DNA of 12,393 bases from JBDIVL01 sp039794405 (GTDB lineage: Bacteria > Planctomycetota > Brocadiia > Brocadiales > Brocadiaceae), in NCBI GenBank assembly GCA_039794405.1, contig JBDIVL010000072.1:1-12393 (forward strand), in the 5' to 3' direction. Position 1 is the first letter of the stretch. Each line of letters begins with the position of its first letter. The translations under genes and the position numbers were made by a program. Below are positions 5,154-11,474 of the stretch, one piece after another. The notes below the pieces were generated by a model. It ran no database searches and had not been told where the DNA came from. It was given only the letters and a program-made list of their open reading frames with translations.

Positions 5154-5564
5154 TTATCCATTTTCTGAAAGTATATCTCCAAACTCTTTAGGCGTTACAA
5201 TTTTTGTATGATGAAATGGATTTAGTTCAAGAAGGTCATCATCTCCTGTAACAAGATAATCAGCCTTACCTTCTAATGCTACTTCGAGCAGAAAATTATC
5301 CTTCTTATCCCTGCAAGCATTAACTCTTTGAGTTGGCAAGACTACTATCGCATAGCTGTCAAGCAGTGAGAAAAGCTCCTTAATCCTTTTGGGGGTAAAA
5401 ATATTTTTAAATTTTGAACGGCTTGTTACTTCGCTCAACTCTTTCAGCATCTCTTCTGAAACAATGACCTTTGTTTCTTTTGTAAGTATCTTTTTATCTA
5501 TGTTCTGTAAAAGGCCCCCAATCAAGTAACTGATCCATATATTGGTATCAATTACGATTTTTAT
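5154..5564 (-). CDS. PIN-family toxin (COG1569 type) with ATA in place of its start codon
   Basis: The full reading frame from 5564 is IKIVIDTNIWISYLIGGLL, then VIVSEEMLKELSEV, DKKDNFLLEVALEGKADYLV, TGDDDLLELNPF and IVTPKEF: a complete PIN ribonuclease with the first Asp in VIDTN, the middle DKKDN.LLE.A and the TGDxDLL acidic site. Relatives start MKIVIDTN; here the Met position (5562-5564) is ATA and the frame has no ATG, GTG or TTG before a TTG at 5525, which would delete the catalytic Asp. It overlaps the antitoxin by 17 nt. The toxin is probably silenced or very poorly translated; otherwise intact, 136 codons. Confidence 0.8.
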   Translation of the reverse strand: MKIVIDTNIWISYLIGGLLQNIDKKILTKETKVIVSEEMLKELSEVTSRSKFKNIFTPKRIKELFSLLDSYAIVVLPTQRVNACRDKKDNFLLEVALEGKADYLVTGDDDLLELNPFHHTKIVTPKEFGDILSENG

Positions 5565-5784
5565 ATCGTCTTTCTCTGACAGCCTTCACCTCTCTGGTAA
5601 TCTCTTCTATCGTTATAGGATACTTTTTTGCAGACTCCCTGAACTCTGTTAGAAGGCTCTGGAACCTCATAGCAAAAAGTTCTTCTTCTAACATAGTCAA
5701 CACCTCTATTTTTCTCTCTAATGGTAAGTCCTTAACAGATTTTTTAAGTTTATTCAAGTTTGCATCTGAAATTGTTTTTAGCAT
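5548..5784 (-). CDS. Putative antitoxin of the PIN toxin
   Basis: 78 residues from ATG 5784, chosen because GGAGG lies eight nucleotides upstream (a GTG at 5793 and an ATG at 5790 are too close to it). MLKTISDANLNKLKKSVKDL, LERKIEVLTMLEEELFAMRF and ITIEEITREVKAVRERR are mostly helical and charged, as in antitoxins paired with COG1569 PIN toxins. The C-terminal basic tail may contact nucleic acid. Order and overlap with the toxin are standard for a type II module. Confidence 0.6.
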   Translation of the reverse strand: MLKTISDANLNKLKKSVKDLPLERKIEVLTMLEEELFAMRFQSLLTEFRESAKKYPITIEEITREVKAVRERRYKNRN

Positions 5785-5868
5785 TATCATCACCTCCCTT
5801 ACCAGTCTTTATTTAATTTTAACATGTCTTGTCTATTTCGTTTATCTCGTTTATTTGCGGGTTATGAG

Positions 5869-5971
5869 CAGGGTCAAACCTTCATAATTCAATTACATTA
5901 CAATAGTAGTCTTTCGTTAATTTACTTTTTCTTTTTGCATGTGTCGATTGAAAAATGAAGGTTTGACCCTG
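5869..5971. mobile_element. 103-bp MITE-like element with perfect 17-bp terminal inverted repeats
   Basis: CAGGGTCAAACCTTCAT at 5869-5885 is the exact reverse complement of ATGAAGGTTTGACCCTG at 5955-5971, and a weaker match continues on both sides. The AT-rich interior has no coding sequence. It lies between the PIN/antitoxin pair and DUF104, and could be a REP/Y1-transposase-type or IS-derived miniature element; the responsible enzyme is not in the window. Confidence 0.75.
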
Positions 5972-6016
5972 TTCACCCCTCGTATACTCTTGTGTCTTCA
6001 GAAATCTTTGATATGT

Positions 6017-6199
6017 TTAGTCCCATATTCTCATGCCGACTATTTTATCTGCTGTTTTTTCATCCAATTCAGTTTTCCCGTGGAACTTATCAAATGTTTT
6101 TTTTCTTTTTATTTCAATTTCAATTTCTTCGTTATCTTCCAAGTCAAGCCTTTCTAAAGGCTTTATTATTCCCTTTTCATAAATCGCTGAGATTGACAT
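6017..6199 (-). CDS. DUF104 (AF2212/PG0164-family) antitoxin, orphan
   Basis: Start ATG 6199 is preferred over 6205 because GAAGAG then sits seven nucleotides upstream. MSISAIYEKGIIKPLERLDL then EDNEEIEIEIKRK is the DUF104 beta-barrel signature (…AIYE.GV.KPLE.LDL.EG..V.I.I); the tail ends GMRIWD. 60 codons. DUF104 proteins normally precede a PIN toxin; here only about 45 bp separate its stop from the MITE-like element and no PIN start follows, so the toxin has been lost. Confidence 0.85.
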   Translation of the reverse strand: MSISAIYEKGIIKPLERLDLEDNEEIEIEIKRKKTFDKFHGKTELDEKTADKIVGMRIWD

Positions 6200-6205
6200 A
6201 TACAT

Positions 6206-6540
6206 TCTCTTCTTTTAACTTATTTTGTTTTTCCCACAGTCCTCATGCTTTAGTGGATCCCAGAAACCATGGAAATATTTAATTTTTAGACAACTGACTG
6301 TATTTTCGAGTCATATTATACTTATTAAAAGCTGTTTGTCCACAGATTATCAAGATGGGACGCTGATTGGCGCAAATATGCGCGGATAAAATAATGATTT
6401 AATTTCTTTCTCATCTGCGTTTATCTGTGACGACTGTGGATTAAATACTTTACTCCACCTTACCTCTATCAAGAGGGGCCGGGGGGGGTGTTTCAATACT
6501 TGTCCAAAGCGGAGTTTAGGAACAAGCATGGATACGATTT
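6206..6540. other. 335-bp gap with repeats, no gene
   Basis: Holds an AATCTGTGGAT-type repeat pair in opposed orientation (6341-6390 and 6413-6447, CCACAG…CTGTGG), a GC-rich palindromic stretch (gcgcaaatatgcgc, about 6371-6384) and an isolated G-run (gaggggccgggggggg, 6472-6488). No ORF with similarity to known families was recognised on either strand. Confidence 0.5.
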
Positions 6541-6544
6541 TTCA

Positions 6545-6740
6545 AAAAACTAAATTGTTACCTTTTGTTTTGTCAGTAGAATTATTATCAACCACGATTA
6601 TTTCTATTTTGTCTTGCGGATCCCGTAAAGTCGCAAAGCTCCTACGGGACAGGTAGCTTTGTGCTCTGATTGATTTTAAACAATTTTCTATATTCTTTTC
6701 TTCGTTTTTTGGTTGTTACGATTACGGATACTAACATGCC
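6545..6740 (-). pseudogene. GT2 N-terminal pseudogene with frameshift and palindromic insert
   Basis: From an ATG at 6738 it reads MLVSVIVTTK, then one extra A in the A-run shifts the frame; the following frame gives NEEKNIENCLKSIRAQSY, a short foreign insert (LSRRSFATLRDP), then QDKIEIIVVDNNSTDKTK before similarity ends. It is the same GT2 gene as at 650-800 and 8248. The insert is a small hairpin repeat (6621-6652). Confidence 0.75.
6621..6652. repeat. Small hairpin repeat inserted in GT2
   Basis: CCCGTA (6622-6627) pairs with TACGGG (6643-6648) around aagtcgcaaagctcc. It interrupts the GT2 sequence between RAQSY and QDKIEI and keeps the reading frame open on both sides. It is unlike the palindrome at 24-43, although both lie in GT2 copies. 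Confidence 0.65.
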
Positions 6741-6756
6741 TTGTAAATGGTCCTCA

Positions 6757-6833
6757 GATTACGCAAATTAGCGCAGATCAGAAACTGTTTAAACGGCTTA
6801 CCTATCTGTGCAAATCTGCGAAATCTGTGGATA
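6757..6833. repeat. Palindrome-like dispersed repeat, related to 11400-11474
   Basis: agattacgcaaattagcgcagatcag and ctgtgcaaatctgcgaaatctgtggat are partly complementary ends around cagaaactgtttaaacgg. The copy at 11400-11474 shares the centre (AGAAACTGTTTAAACGG) and the flank attttttaaag, and that copy truncates the HEPN remnant. Confidence 0.7.
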
Positions 6834-6947
6834 TGGTTAATTTTTTAAAGATAATAAAATATCAAAATTTATGAAGGGGCGAAAGGCTACGTTGAAAACC
6901 TTATAGACTCTATGGTTATAGCGCCTACATAACGCGATCCTATCTGT

Positions 6948-7394
6948 CTATTTGATAACATAATCAAGAACTATGATTTTAATTTCCTTAACCTTTTTGA
7001 GATTGCCATCGTTAGTTATAAAAGCCTTTGCTCCATTAATCAGACCAGATGTCAACTGGATCGCATCCGGTGTTTTTATCTTGTACTTTGCCCTTAATTT
7101 AGCGCTTTCAACTGCTACATTTCTATCAATGTCGGTTAATATCAAATTGTTTGAATTGGTAAGCAAGTCGCCATATTTGTCTATGAGTTTTTTGTTCTTT
7201 TCTACTATGGGTTTAATTAAAACCTCGATTAAAGTTACAAGGGAAGTATATGCAATAATATTGCCTTGACTTATATGTATAAATAAAGGATCAATAGTTT
7301 CAATATAGTTTTTGTGTTCTTCTATGTAATAAATGAAAGGCGCTGTATCTATGGCAATTTAGTTTATGCCTTTAAGTTGTGTAAGAAGCTTCAT
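6948..7394 (-). pseudogene. VapC-like PIN toxin with a nonsense codon near its start
   Basis: From ATG 7394 (in ATGA overlap with the antitoxin stop) it reads MKLLTQLKGIN, then TAA at 7359-7361, and continues in the same frame as a complete PIN domain: IAIDTAPFIYYIEEH, SLVTLIEVLIKPI, KYKIKTPDAIQLTSG, AFITNDGNLKKV. All acidic motifs (IDTA, E in LIEV, PDAIQ, TNDG) are present. One stop codon therefore disables an otherwise intact ribonuclease; an internal start at 7166 would give only the C-terminal half. Confidence 0.85.
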
Positions 7395-7615
7395 TCCCAT
7401 TCTTCTCTGAGTTTATCTACATATTCTTGAGCGTCCATACCCTCCCAGATTTCCTTCCCACATCCCTTAAGTTCAGTGATATTACGCTTCTTATGGGGGG
7501 CTTCGACTCCCGTCTTTAAAAGTCGGACAACATCCAATATTTCTTTTTGCTGCTGTATTGGAAGACTTCTTATTTCTTCTATTATTTTTCTTTCAATGGC
7601 TAAAGACGATTTCAC
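7391..7615 (-). CDS. DUF2281-like antitoxin
   Basis: 74 residues from GTG 7615 with GGAGG seven nucleotides upstream. IERKIIEEIRSLPIQQQKEI and LDVVRLLKTGVEAP, then ITELKGCGKEIWEGMDAQEY and VDKLREEWE are typical of small helical antitoxins (DUF2281-like, 'ELKG.GKEIW…DAQ.YV..LR.EW') that precede VapC-type PIN toxins. Stop and toxin start overlap as ATGA. Intact, while its toxin carries a nonsense codon. Confidence 0.75.
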   Translation of the reverse strand: MKSSLAIERKIIEEIRSLPIQQQKEILDVVRLLKTGVEAPHKKRNITELKGCGKEIWEGMDAQEYVDKLREEWE

Positions 7616-7679
7616 TCTTTATCCTCCATTAGGAACTACCTTTTTGATATCTGTACGAATATACGAATGGATGATTATT

Positions 7680-7733
7680 TCATTTCTTGCAATTCTTGTC
7701 TTTTATAAAACTTGGTAAATATTCTGTCTTCAT
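7680..7733 (-). pseudogene. RelE/HigB-like toxin, N-terminal scrap (copy 1)
   Basis: The antitoxin stop and this ATG overlap (TAATG). It reads MKTEYLPSFIKDKNCKK and stops. MKTEYLPSFxKDL is how RelE/ParE-type mRNA interferases of this subfamily begin. Only about 12 residues remain. Copy 2 (12061-12093) is cut at almost the same place. Confidence 0.55.
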
Positions 7734-8034
7734 TATTTTTCAAGTTCTTTTAACGCATCTTCAAGACTCAGAGGCACTTCATTTTTAACCTCATTCATTG
7801 CCCGCGCTAATCCCTCATTTTCGATCCAATCAAGGAAACGTTGATAGTCATTAAAATCCATAATTATTTTTGTAATGTGCCCTTTCGTATCAGTTATAAA
7901 TTCTTTCGCAAAGGGAAGCTCTTTTGTGTCCATCTTTATATCTCCTTATAATCATGACATTTTTTTGCTTTTTGCAATATTCATCATTCCAAAGTTTCTA
8001 TGTGCTGAACGCTCAGGCCCCCGGTTGAATAGTT
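7703..8034. repeat. ~330-bp segment duplicated at 12063-12393 (continuing past the window)
   Basis: Starts inside the RelE-like scrap, covers the Phd-like antitoxin and the GT2 tail, and is nearly identical at an offset of 4360 bp (a handful of mismatches). The second copy is cut by the window end. Confidence 0.9.
7733..7933 (-). CDS. Phd/YefM-like antitoxin (copy 1)
   Basis: 66 residues, ATG 7933 with AAGGAG eight nucleotides upstream. MDTKELPFAKEFITDTKGHI then TKIIMDFNDYQRFLDWIE is the Phd-type pattern (short strand, 'DxKG…V.L...EY..LL'), and the C-terminal helix SLEDALKELEK would bind the toxin. It overlaps a RelE-like start by one base. The gene is identical to copy 2 except one residue (S/N). 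Both copies have lost the toxin, so they are orphan antitoxins. Confidence 0.7.
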   Translation of the reverse strand: MDTKELPFAKEFITDTKGHITKIIMDFNDYQRFLDWIENEGLARAMNEVKNEVPLSLEDALKELEK

Positions 8035-8248
8035 GGATGCGGGATTCTTCGCTCTGCTCAGAATGACAAGTGCGTAAGGAATGGCAAAAAGAGTGCATAA
8101 TTTCTTTTGTTTTATCAGTAGAATTATTATCAACCACGATTATTTCTATCTTGTCCTGCGTATAGGTTTGTGCTCTGATTGATCTTAAGCAATTTTCTAT
8201 ATTCTTTTCTTCGTTTTTTGTCGTTATAACAACAGATACTATATTCAT
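7952..8248 (-). pseudogene. GT2 N-terminal fragment interrupted by a CHSEQSEES repeat
   Basis: MNIVSVVITTKNEEKNIENC, RAQTYTQDKIEIIVVDNNST and DKTKEI are a clean GT2 start, the best preserved in the window. The next residues (HSFCHSLRTCHSEQSEESR) come from a dispersed repeat, after which GT2 resumes (NRGPERSAHRNFGMMNIAK) and stops at KKMS, 19 bp before the antitoxin start. The insert replaces the ALKYTDKV segment and stays in frame. The catalytic DXD half is missing, so it is not an active enzyme. Confidence 0.8.
8036..8090. repeat. Dispersed repeat encoding CHSEQSEESR
   Basis: gattcttcgctctgctcagaatgaca is a variant of the GTCATTCTGAGC…GAAGAATC word that occurs in many bacterial genomes, often translated as CHSE-SEES in mis-annotated proteins. 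Here it lies inside a GT2 gene. Confidence 0.7.
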
Positions 8249-8273
8249 GTCTATCTACGAACTACGGGAGCAT

Positions 8274-8436
8274 CTACGAATTACGAATCTCATACGGATA
8301 TACGAATGGGCGATTAACAATGCGTTTGAATTTTAATTCTCGTGAGCCAAAGTTGGCAAGTATGCCCAGTTTTAATCCTGCAACTTTCAGATAGTTAAAA
8401 ATCCGGATAAATTAAGTCTTTTTTAACTGCCCCCAT
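8274..8436 (-). pseudogene. GxxExxY protein with internal deletion (remnant 3)
   Basis: From ATG 8436 it reads MGAVKKDLIYPDF, the start of GxxExxY proteins (M..KKDLIYP.LSY), then jumps straight to NYLKVAGLKLGILANFGSRE and KFKRIVN, the family's end. About 80 central residues, including the GxxExxY motif, are absent and the junction is out of frame. The last residues (RPFVYPYEIRNS) come from a TACGAATTACGAAT-type repeat. Confidence 0.75.
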
Positions 8437-8500
8437 TCTTCACTGTTCCTTTATTCGTATATTCGTAATGAATTTGTAATTAGATGATAAAGAGGTATTT

Positions 8501-8989
8501 TTACTCTCCAGCGAGTCGTCTGGCCACATCTATCACTTCATCAGAAAGCCAGTAACCCTTGTCTCGCAATTCCTCAATGAGTGGAACTACGTTTTCTACC
8601 AATTCTTTTTCTTTCGCTAACAGTAATATCCCAATCAGTCCTGTAGTGGGAATATTTAATTTTTCGGCAACCTGCCTTCCGGCACGATCATCAAGTAACA
8701 ATAGAACATCTCCCTTCACCGTCGCAGCAAGGGCAATCGCTTGTTTCTCCCCTTCATCCAAGTCAGCGGCAGCGTTTTCAGTTGCAGTTTCCAAAGGCAT
8801 AATGTCCGTTATGCGTATAAAATCGTTCAGAGCTAGGTCAATCTGCTCTGATTCGCTCCCAATTTTACCCAATAGTTCTCTGTAAACCAAAGGCGGGATC
8901 AGCACTTCTTCAGCCATACTTTTGAGTAGAGAAATTCGTCCGATTTTAGCTAAACCAATAATCGGACTGGTATTAGAAACCATTTTCAT
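8501..8989 (-). CDS. DUF3368 PIN-domain toxin (intact)
   Basis: 162 residues. MKMVSNTSPIIGLAKIG is the family's start, LIPPLVYRELLG carries the conserved Glu, DLDEGEKQAIALA the central acidic motif and LLLDDRAGRQVAEKL the DD-AR motif, followed by TTGLIGILLLAKEKEL. These are the full PIN set at normal length for an endoribonuclease. The first position is Asn rather than Asp, which is also seen in other DUF3368 proteins. It overlaps the UPF0175 antitoxin by 4 nt (ATGA). This is one of only two TA pairs here without a visible lesion. Confidence 0.85.
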   Translation of the reverse strand: MKMVSNTSPIIGLAKIGRISLLKSMAEEVLIPPLVYRELLGKIGSESEQIDLALNDFIRITDIMPLETATENAAADLDEGEKQAIALAATVKGDVLLLLDDRAGRQVAEKLNIPTTGLIGILLLAKEKELVENVVPLIEELRDKGYWLSDEVIDVARRLAGE

Positions 8990-9273
8990 TTGCCACTCAG
9001 TTTCCTTGCTGTTTCTAAGTCTTTCTTAAGCTCTTGTTCAAGCTCTTCAGGCGGATAATTAAAGATGCTGACACGATATCTCCCGCAAGTCTCAAAAAAT
9101 TCGATTCGTGACATTCCTGCCAATTGAGCAGCTTTACCAGACGACACTTTACCAAGTTCAAACATTTTCAGTGCCGCCATTAGACGGATATGCTGCTCCA
9201 TCTCATCCTTTGTCATATGGACAGCGTCCTCAAATCCGCTGGGATATTTTATCTTTAGATCTTCGATCTTCAT
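8986..9273 (-). CDS. UPF0175 antitoxin (intact)
   Basis: 95 residues, ATG 9273 with GAGGT about seven nucleotides upstream. MKIEDLKIKYPSGFEDAV, then MAALKMFELGKVSSGKAAQL and AGMSRIEFFETCGRYRVSIF, is the UPF0175 ribbon/helix and HTH-like pattern; the acidic tail EELEQELKKDLETARKL likely contacts the toxin. It precedes the DUF3368 gene with an ATGA overlap, as expected. Family members bind DNA and probably autoregulate; no operator was identified. Confidence 0.85.
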   Translation of the reverse strand: MKIEDLKIKYPSGFEDAVHMTKDEMEQHIRLMAALKMFELGKVSSGKAAQLAGMSRIEFFETCGRYRVSIFNYPPEELEQELKKDLETARKLSGK

Positions 9274-9308
9274 ACTAATTACCTCAAAAGATTATAAGTT
9301 CGTCTTAT

Positions 9309-9422
9309 TTACAGAAAAAAACTTTTAGTCTGTAGTGTAATACTAAGCTGTTGGAGGAGGGAGGTTGGAGGGTGGAGGGTGGAGGCGTCCTGTGTCATGT
9401 GTTTTCTTACTTTATTTTCCAT
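9309..9422 (-). CDS. Cassette peptide MENKVRK plus array repeats (copy D)
   Basis: ATG 9422 starts MENKVRKHMTQDASTLHPPT, then leaves the array and stops at FFL after 37 codons. The upstream purine site is AGAGG. Copy D has no four-helix gene: the array abuts the upstream region of the UPF0175 antitoxin (9273). Confidence 0.35.
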   Translation of the reverse strand: MENKVRKHMTQDASTLHPPTSLLQQLSITLQTKSFFL

Positions 9423-9463
9423 CTTTTGCCTCTATCCTCCAGCCTCTAACCTCTAACCTCTAA
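9352..9463. repeat. Inverted heptamer arrays around a conserved core (hairpin cassette D)
   Basis: A short G-rich arm (9352-9386), core 9387-9429 (ttttccatcttttgc conserved), C-rich arm 9430-9463 (tctatcctccagcctctaacc). It is the smallest of the four cassettes and carries no gene of its own. Confidence 0.85.
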
Positions 9464-9667
9464 CCAGATTTTTACCCACAGACGCAGACTTCATCGTGAG
9501 CTCAGTCGAACGATTAACACAGATTAATAACTATAAACAAATCTTTTGTATTCTAATGTTTTGGAACCAAAATTGACTAAGAACCTACTTTAAATCCTGT
9601 TGCTTTTAAATAATTCTTTAAAGGAGAAAGGGGGAAAAGGGGAATTGGAGAAAACACCTTTTTAATT
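9463..9667. repeat. Second copy of the 205-bp block (4823-5027), with GxxExxY remnant 4
   Basis: Nearly identical to 4823-5027, including the frameshifted GxxExxY end (NYLKATGFKVG / FLVNFGSKTLEYK, 9524-9620, minus strand). It terminates at the 3' end of another GxxExxY remnant (9666-9802). Confidence 0.85.
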
Positions 9668-9802
9668 ATTTTCTTTCTCGTTCCACTCTTCTTACATCAA
9701 TTGCAAAACCTGCAAAGTTAACTAACAAGCCTGCTTTTTATAAACGTTAATACAGGCTTTTATGGTTTTTTCTGTTAATTCTTCTTTTCCCCACTTCTCC
9801 AT
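9666..9802 (-). pseudogene. GxxExxY protein with internal deletion (remnant 5)
   Basis: From ATG 9802 it reads MEKWGKEELTEKTIKACINV (family start), then after YKK jumps, out of frame, to AGLLVNFAGFAIDVRRVERE and stop (family end). The middle of the gene is missing, as in remnant 3, though the two differ in sequence and so arose separately. AAGGAG-type purines lie upstream of the ATG. Confidence 0.75.
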
Positions 9803-10121
9803 TTCTCCTTTTCTCCTTATAAAATATCTTCATTATGATACTAATTTGTTATCTACTTTAAAGAAAATTTCAATAATCATATTGGACAAGTCTTTATATT
9901 TAAAATCCTGAAAATCTGCGTTCATCAGCGTCCAAATACTCCTCAACAATACGATATTCTAAATAATTTCCAAAAGGTTTCCAGCTTTCTTTCAACATCT
10001 ACTTTCTAAAAATGAATACCTTTGTGCTTTACGGTGAACTTTTTCGTCCTTACCAACTTTCGCCAATCAGGATTGTTTCGCGCCGCTCGCAATGCTTTGC
10101 TATTCTAAAAGAAGCCTGCGC
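9803..10121. other. ~320-bp gap with repeats, no confident gene
   Basis: Contains ctgcgttcatcagcgtccaaat (9917-9938, AATCTGTG-family word) and ggattgtttcgcgccgctcgcaatg (10070-10094, the 'CATTGCGAGC…GCAATCC' dispersed word). A minus-strand 32-codon frame (MLKESWKPFGNYLEYRIVEE, 9909-10001) runs into the first repeat and is unrecognised. Confidence 0.45.
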
Positions 10122-10331
10122 TCATATTTCATTTCGTCTTTTTTCAATTTCACTAACAATATCATCAAGGGATTTATTTGCAAAAAGAACTTCCCGTTCT
10201 TGAGTGTAATTTCCATAACCTTGAGTAAATTGTTTGAGGAAGCGAACAGCGTCAACAACGCCTAATTCTTTATAAAGTAGGCCGATTGCTTGTTGATTAA
10301 TTTCGATTAAAGGTCTTATGTCAGTAATCAT
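10122..10331 (-). CDS. Putative antitoxin downstream of a PIN toxin
   Basis: 69 residues; ATG 10331 overlaps the PIN stop (ATGA) and has AGGAG eight nucleotides upstream. LIEINQQAIGLLYKELGVVD then AVRFLKQFTQGYGNYTQERE and LDDIVSEIEKRRNEI match small conserved proteins seen beside PIN toxins (…ALIKELGVVDAIRFLQQF..GYGDYT.ER). Intact. The toxin comes first here, the reverse of the other modules in the window. Confidence 0.65.
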   Translation of the reverse strand: MITDIRPLIEINQQAIGLLYKELGVVDAVRFLKQFTQGYGNYTQEREVLFANKSLDDIVSEIEKRRNEI

Positions 10332-10768
10332 TTTTCAATCTCCTGAACCAAATCAACGGGATTTACCACTTTTACCATTAAATCTTGGACTCGCTTTGAA
10401 TTTTGCAGTATTTTGTCATCACACGTACAGAAATAATCGGCATTTCCAGTTTCAGCTAACGCCATATGAAGTGCGTCAAGTGGTTTAATACCAAATGTCA
10501 TCAAATTTGCCGCTCGCAACTTTTCTTTTTCTGTGACATTGATAACGCCTTTTGCCTTTGCCAAGACAGCAAGTGTATGTTCTTTTCTTATCGGCAACGA
10601 ACTTTGCTCTCCTTCATAAAGCAATGCTTCTGACGAAAGCAATTCAGCATATCCGTCATCACAAAAGGTGATGATTCCAAGAACGGCTTCTGACTCCAAG
10701 ATAATCCGAATATGATTTGGGGTGTCGAGTGGCCTTTGAATAACACATAAATCAAGATAAATTTTCAC
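10328..10768 (-). CDS. PIN-domain toxin (intact)
   Basis: 146 residues from a GTG at 10768 without a clear Shine-Dalgarno sequence. MKIYLDLCVIQRPLDTPNHI is the start of the 'MRIYLDVCCLNRPFD' PIN subfamily; IKPLDALHMALAETGNADYF and CTCDDKILQ carry the other two acidic sites, and the end VVNPVDLVQEI is typical. Full length, no lesion. The start codon is supported by the protein match rather than the ribosome site. Putative endoribonuclease, presumably held by the product at 10122-10331. Confidence 0.8.
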   Translation of the reverse strand: MKIYLDLCVIQRPLDTPNHIRIILESEAVLGIITFCDDGYAELLSSEALLYEGEQSSLPIRKEHTLAVLAKAKGVINVTEKEKLRAANLMTFGIKPLDALHMALAETGNADYFCTCDDKILQNSKRVQDLMVKVVNPVDLVQEIEK

Positions 10769-10960
10769 GTTGTTATTTTAACACTTTTTGATTTGGAAAG
10801 TACTTGTCTAACTATGAATATATTCTTCCATCCTTTTGTATTTTTCGCTAAAAGCATTTTGCCCTCCCTTTCGTGTTAAATTGTTTATCTTATAATGCAC
10901 GTTTTGTCTATACCACGCTAATACTTAGTTGGCGGAACTAAAAATATACCTAACAATTGC

Positions 10961-11119
10961 TTATCTCAATAAGATAAATTCCATTTCCGTCTGAAGCAAA
11001 ACACTTACTGATATACCAAATCTCGAACCGCTATTCTTAAAATCGTTAATTCTCAAAGAAAGAGATTCTTTTCCTTCCAGTATCTTACATGCATGATTTG
11101 TATCAAATAGATAATCCAA
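10961..11119 (-). pseudogene. VapC-like PIN toxin truncated after 52 residues
   Basis: A TTG at 11119, just past the antitoxin stop (11121-11123), opens LDYLFDTNHACKILEGKESL, then SGSRFGISVSVLLQTEMEFI and stop. LDYLFDTNHA with its catalytic Asp and the FGISV.VL.E strand are the beginning of a VapC. The remaining ~80 residues with the other acidic sites are gone, and no PIN sequence follows. Confidence 0.7.
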
Positions 11120-11120
11120 G

Positions 11121-11357
11121 CTAAACCTCTATTTCTCGTAATGTTTGTATATCTTCTAATATCTTATCAATTTCTCCCTTTTCAAATTTCCATGTCCCTA
11201 AATGTTGCAATACTTTCTCAGGCGAGCCCTTTTCTCCCTGTGTTTTTTTAGATTTAAGAAACTCAATAAAATCAATTACCTCCTTAATGGTATCATCAGA
11301 AAGTTCTTTCATTTTTTCCGATACTACTTCTGTTAATTCTTTATCTGATAAACGCAT
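11121..11357 (-). CDS. DUF2281-like antitoxin
   Basis: 78 residues, ATG 11357 with GGAGGT eight nucleotides upstream. SEKMKELSDDTIKEVIDFIE then FLKSKKTQGEKG and a C-terminal toxin-binding helix (ILEDIQTLREIEV) resemble DUF2281-type VapB antitoxins (…LP…EV.DF.EFL..K). Intact; its VapC partner is truncated, so it is another effectively orphan antitoxin. Confidence 0.65.
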   Translation of the reverse strand: MRLSDKELTEVVSEKMKELSDDTIKEVIDFIEFLKSKKTQGEKGSPEKVLQHLGTWKFEKGEIDKILEDIQTLREIEV

Positions 11358-11399
11358 TAATTGTTACCTCCAATATTTTATTTTTAATTAAAGTTTTTA

Positions 11400-11474
11400 T
11401 CCAAGATTACGCAGATTAGAAACTGTTTAAACGGATTACCTATCCGGGTAAATCTATGGCATACATGGATTTAA
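11400..11474. repeat. Palindrome-like dispersed repeat, related to 6757-6833
   Basis: Shares agaaactgtttaaacgg and the flanking words with 6757-6833. It starts exactly where the HEPN remnant stops (ALKN, stop at 11475), so it probably replaced the end of that gene. Confidence 0.7.

Noticed and set aside
8559..8885. 108-codon plus-strand ORF
   Set aside because: Exact antisense of the intact DUF3368 toxin, serine-rich as expected for a shadow frame.
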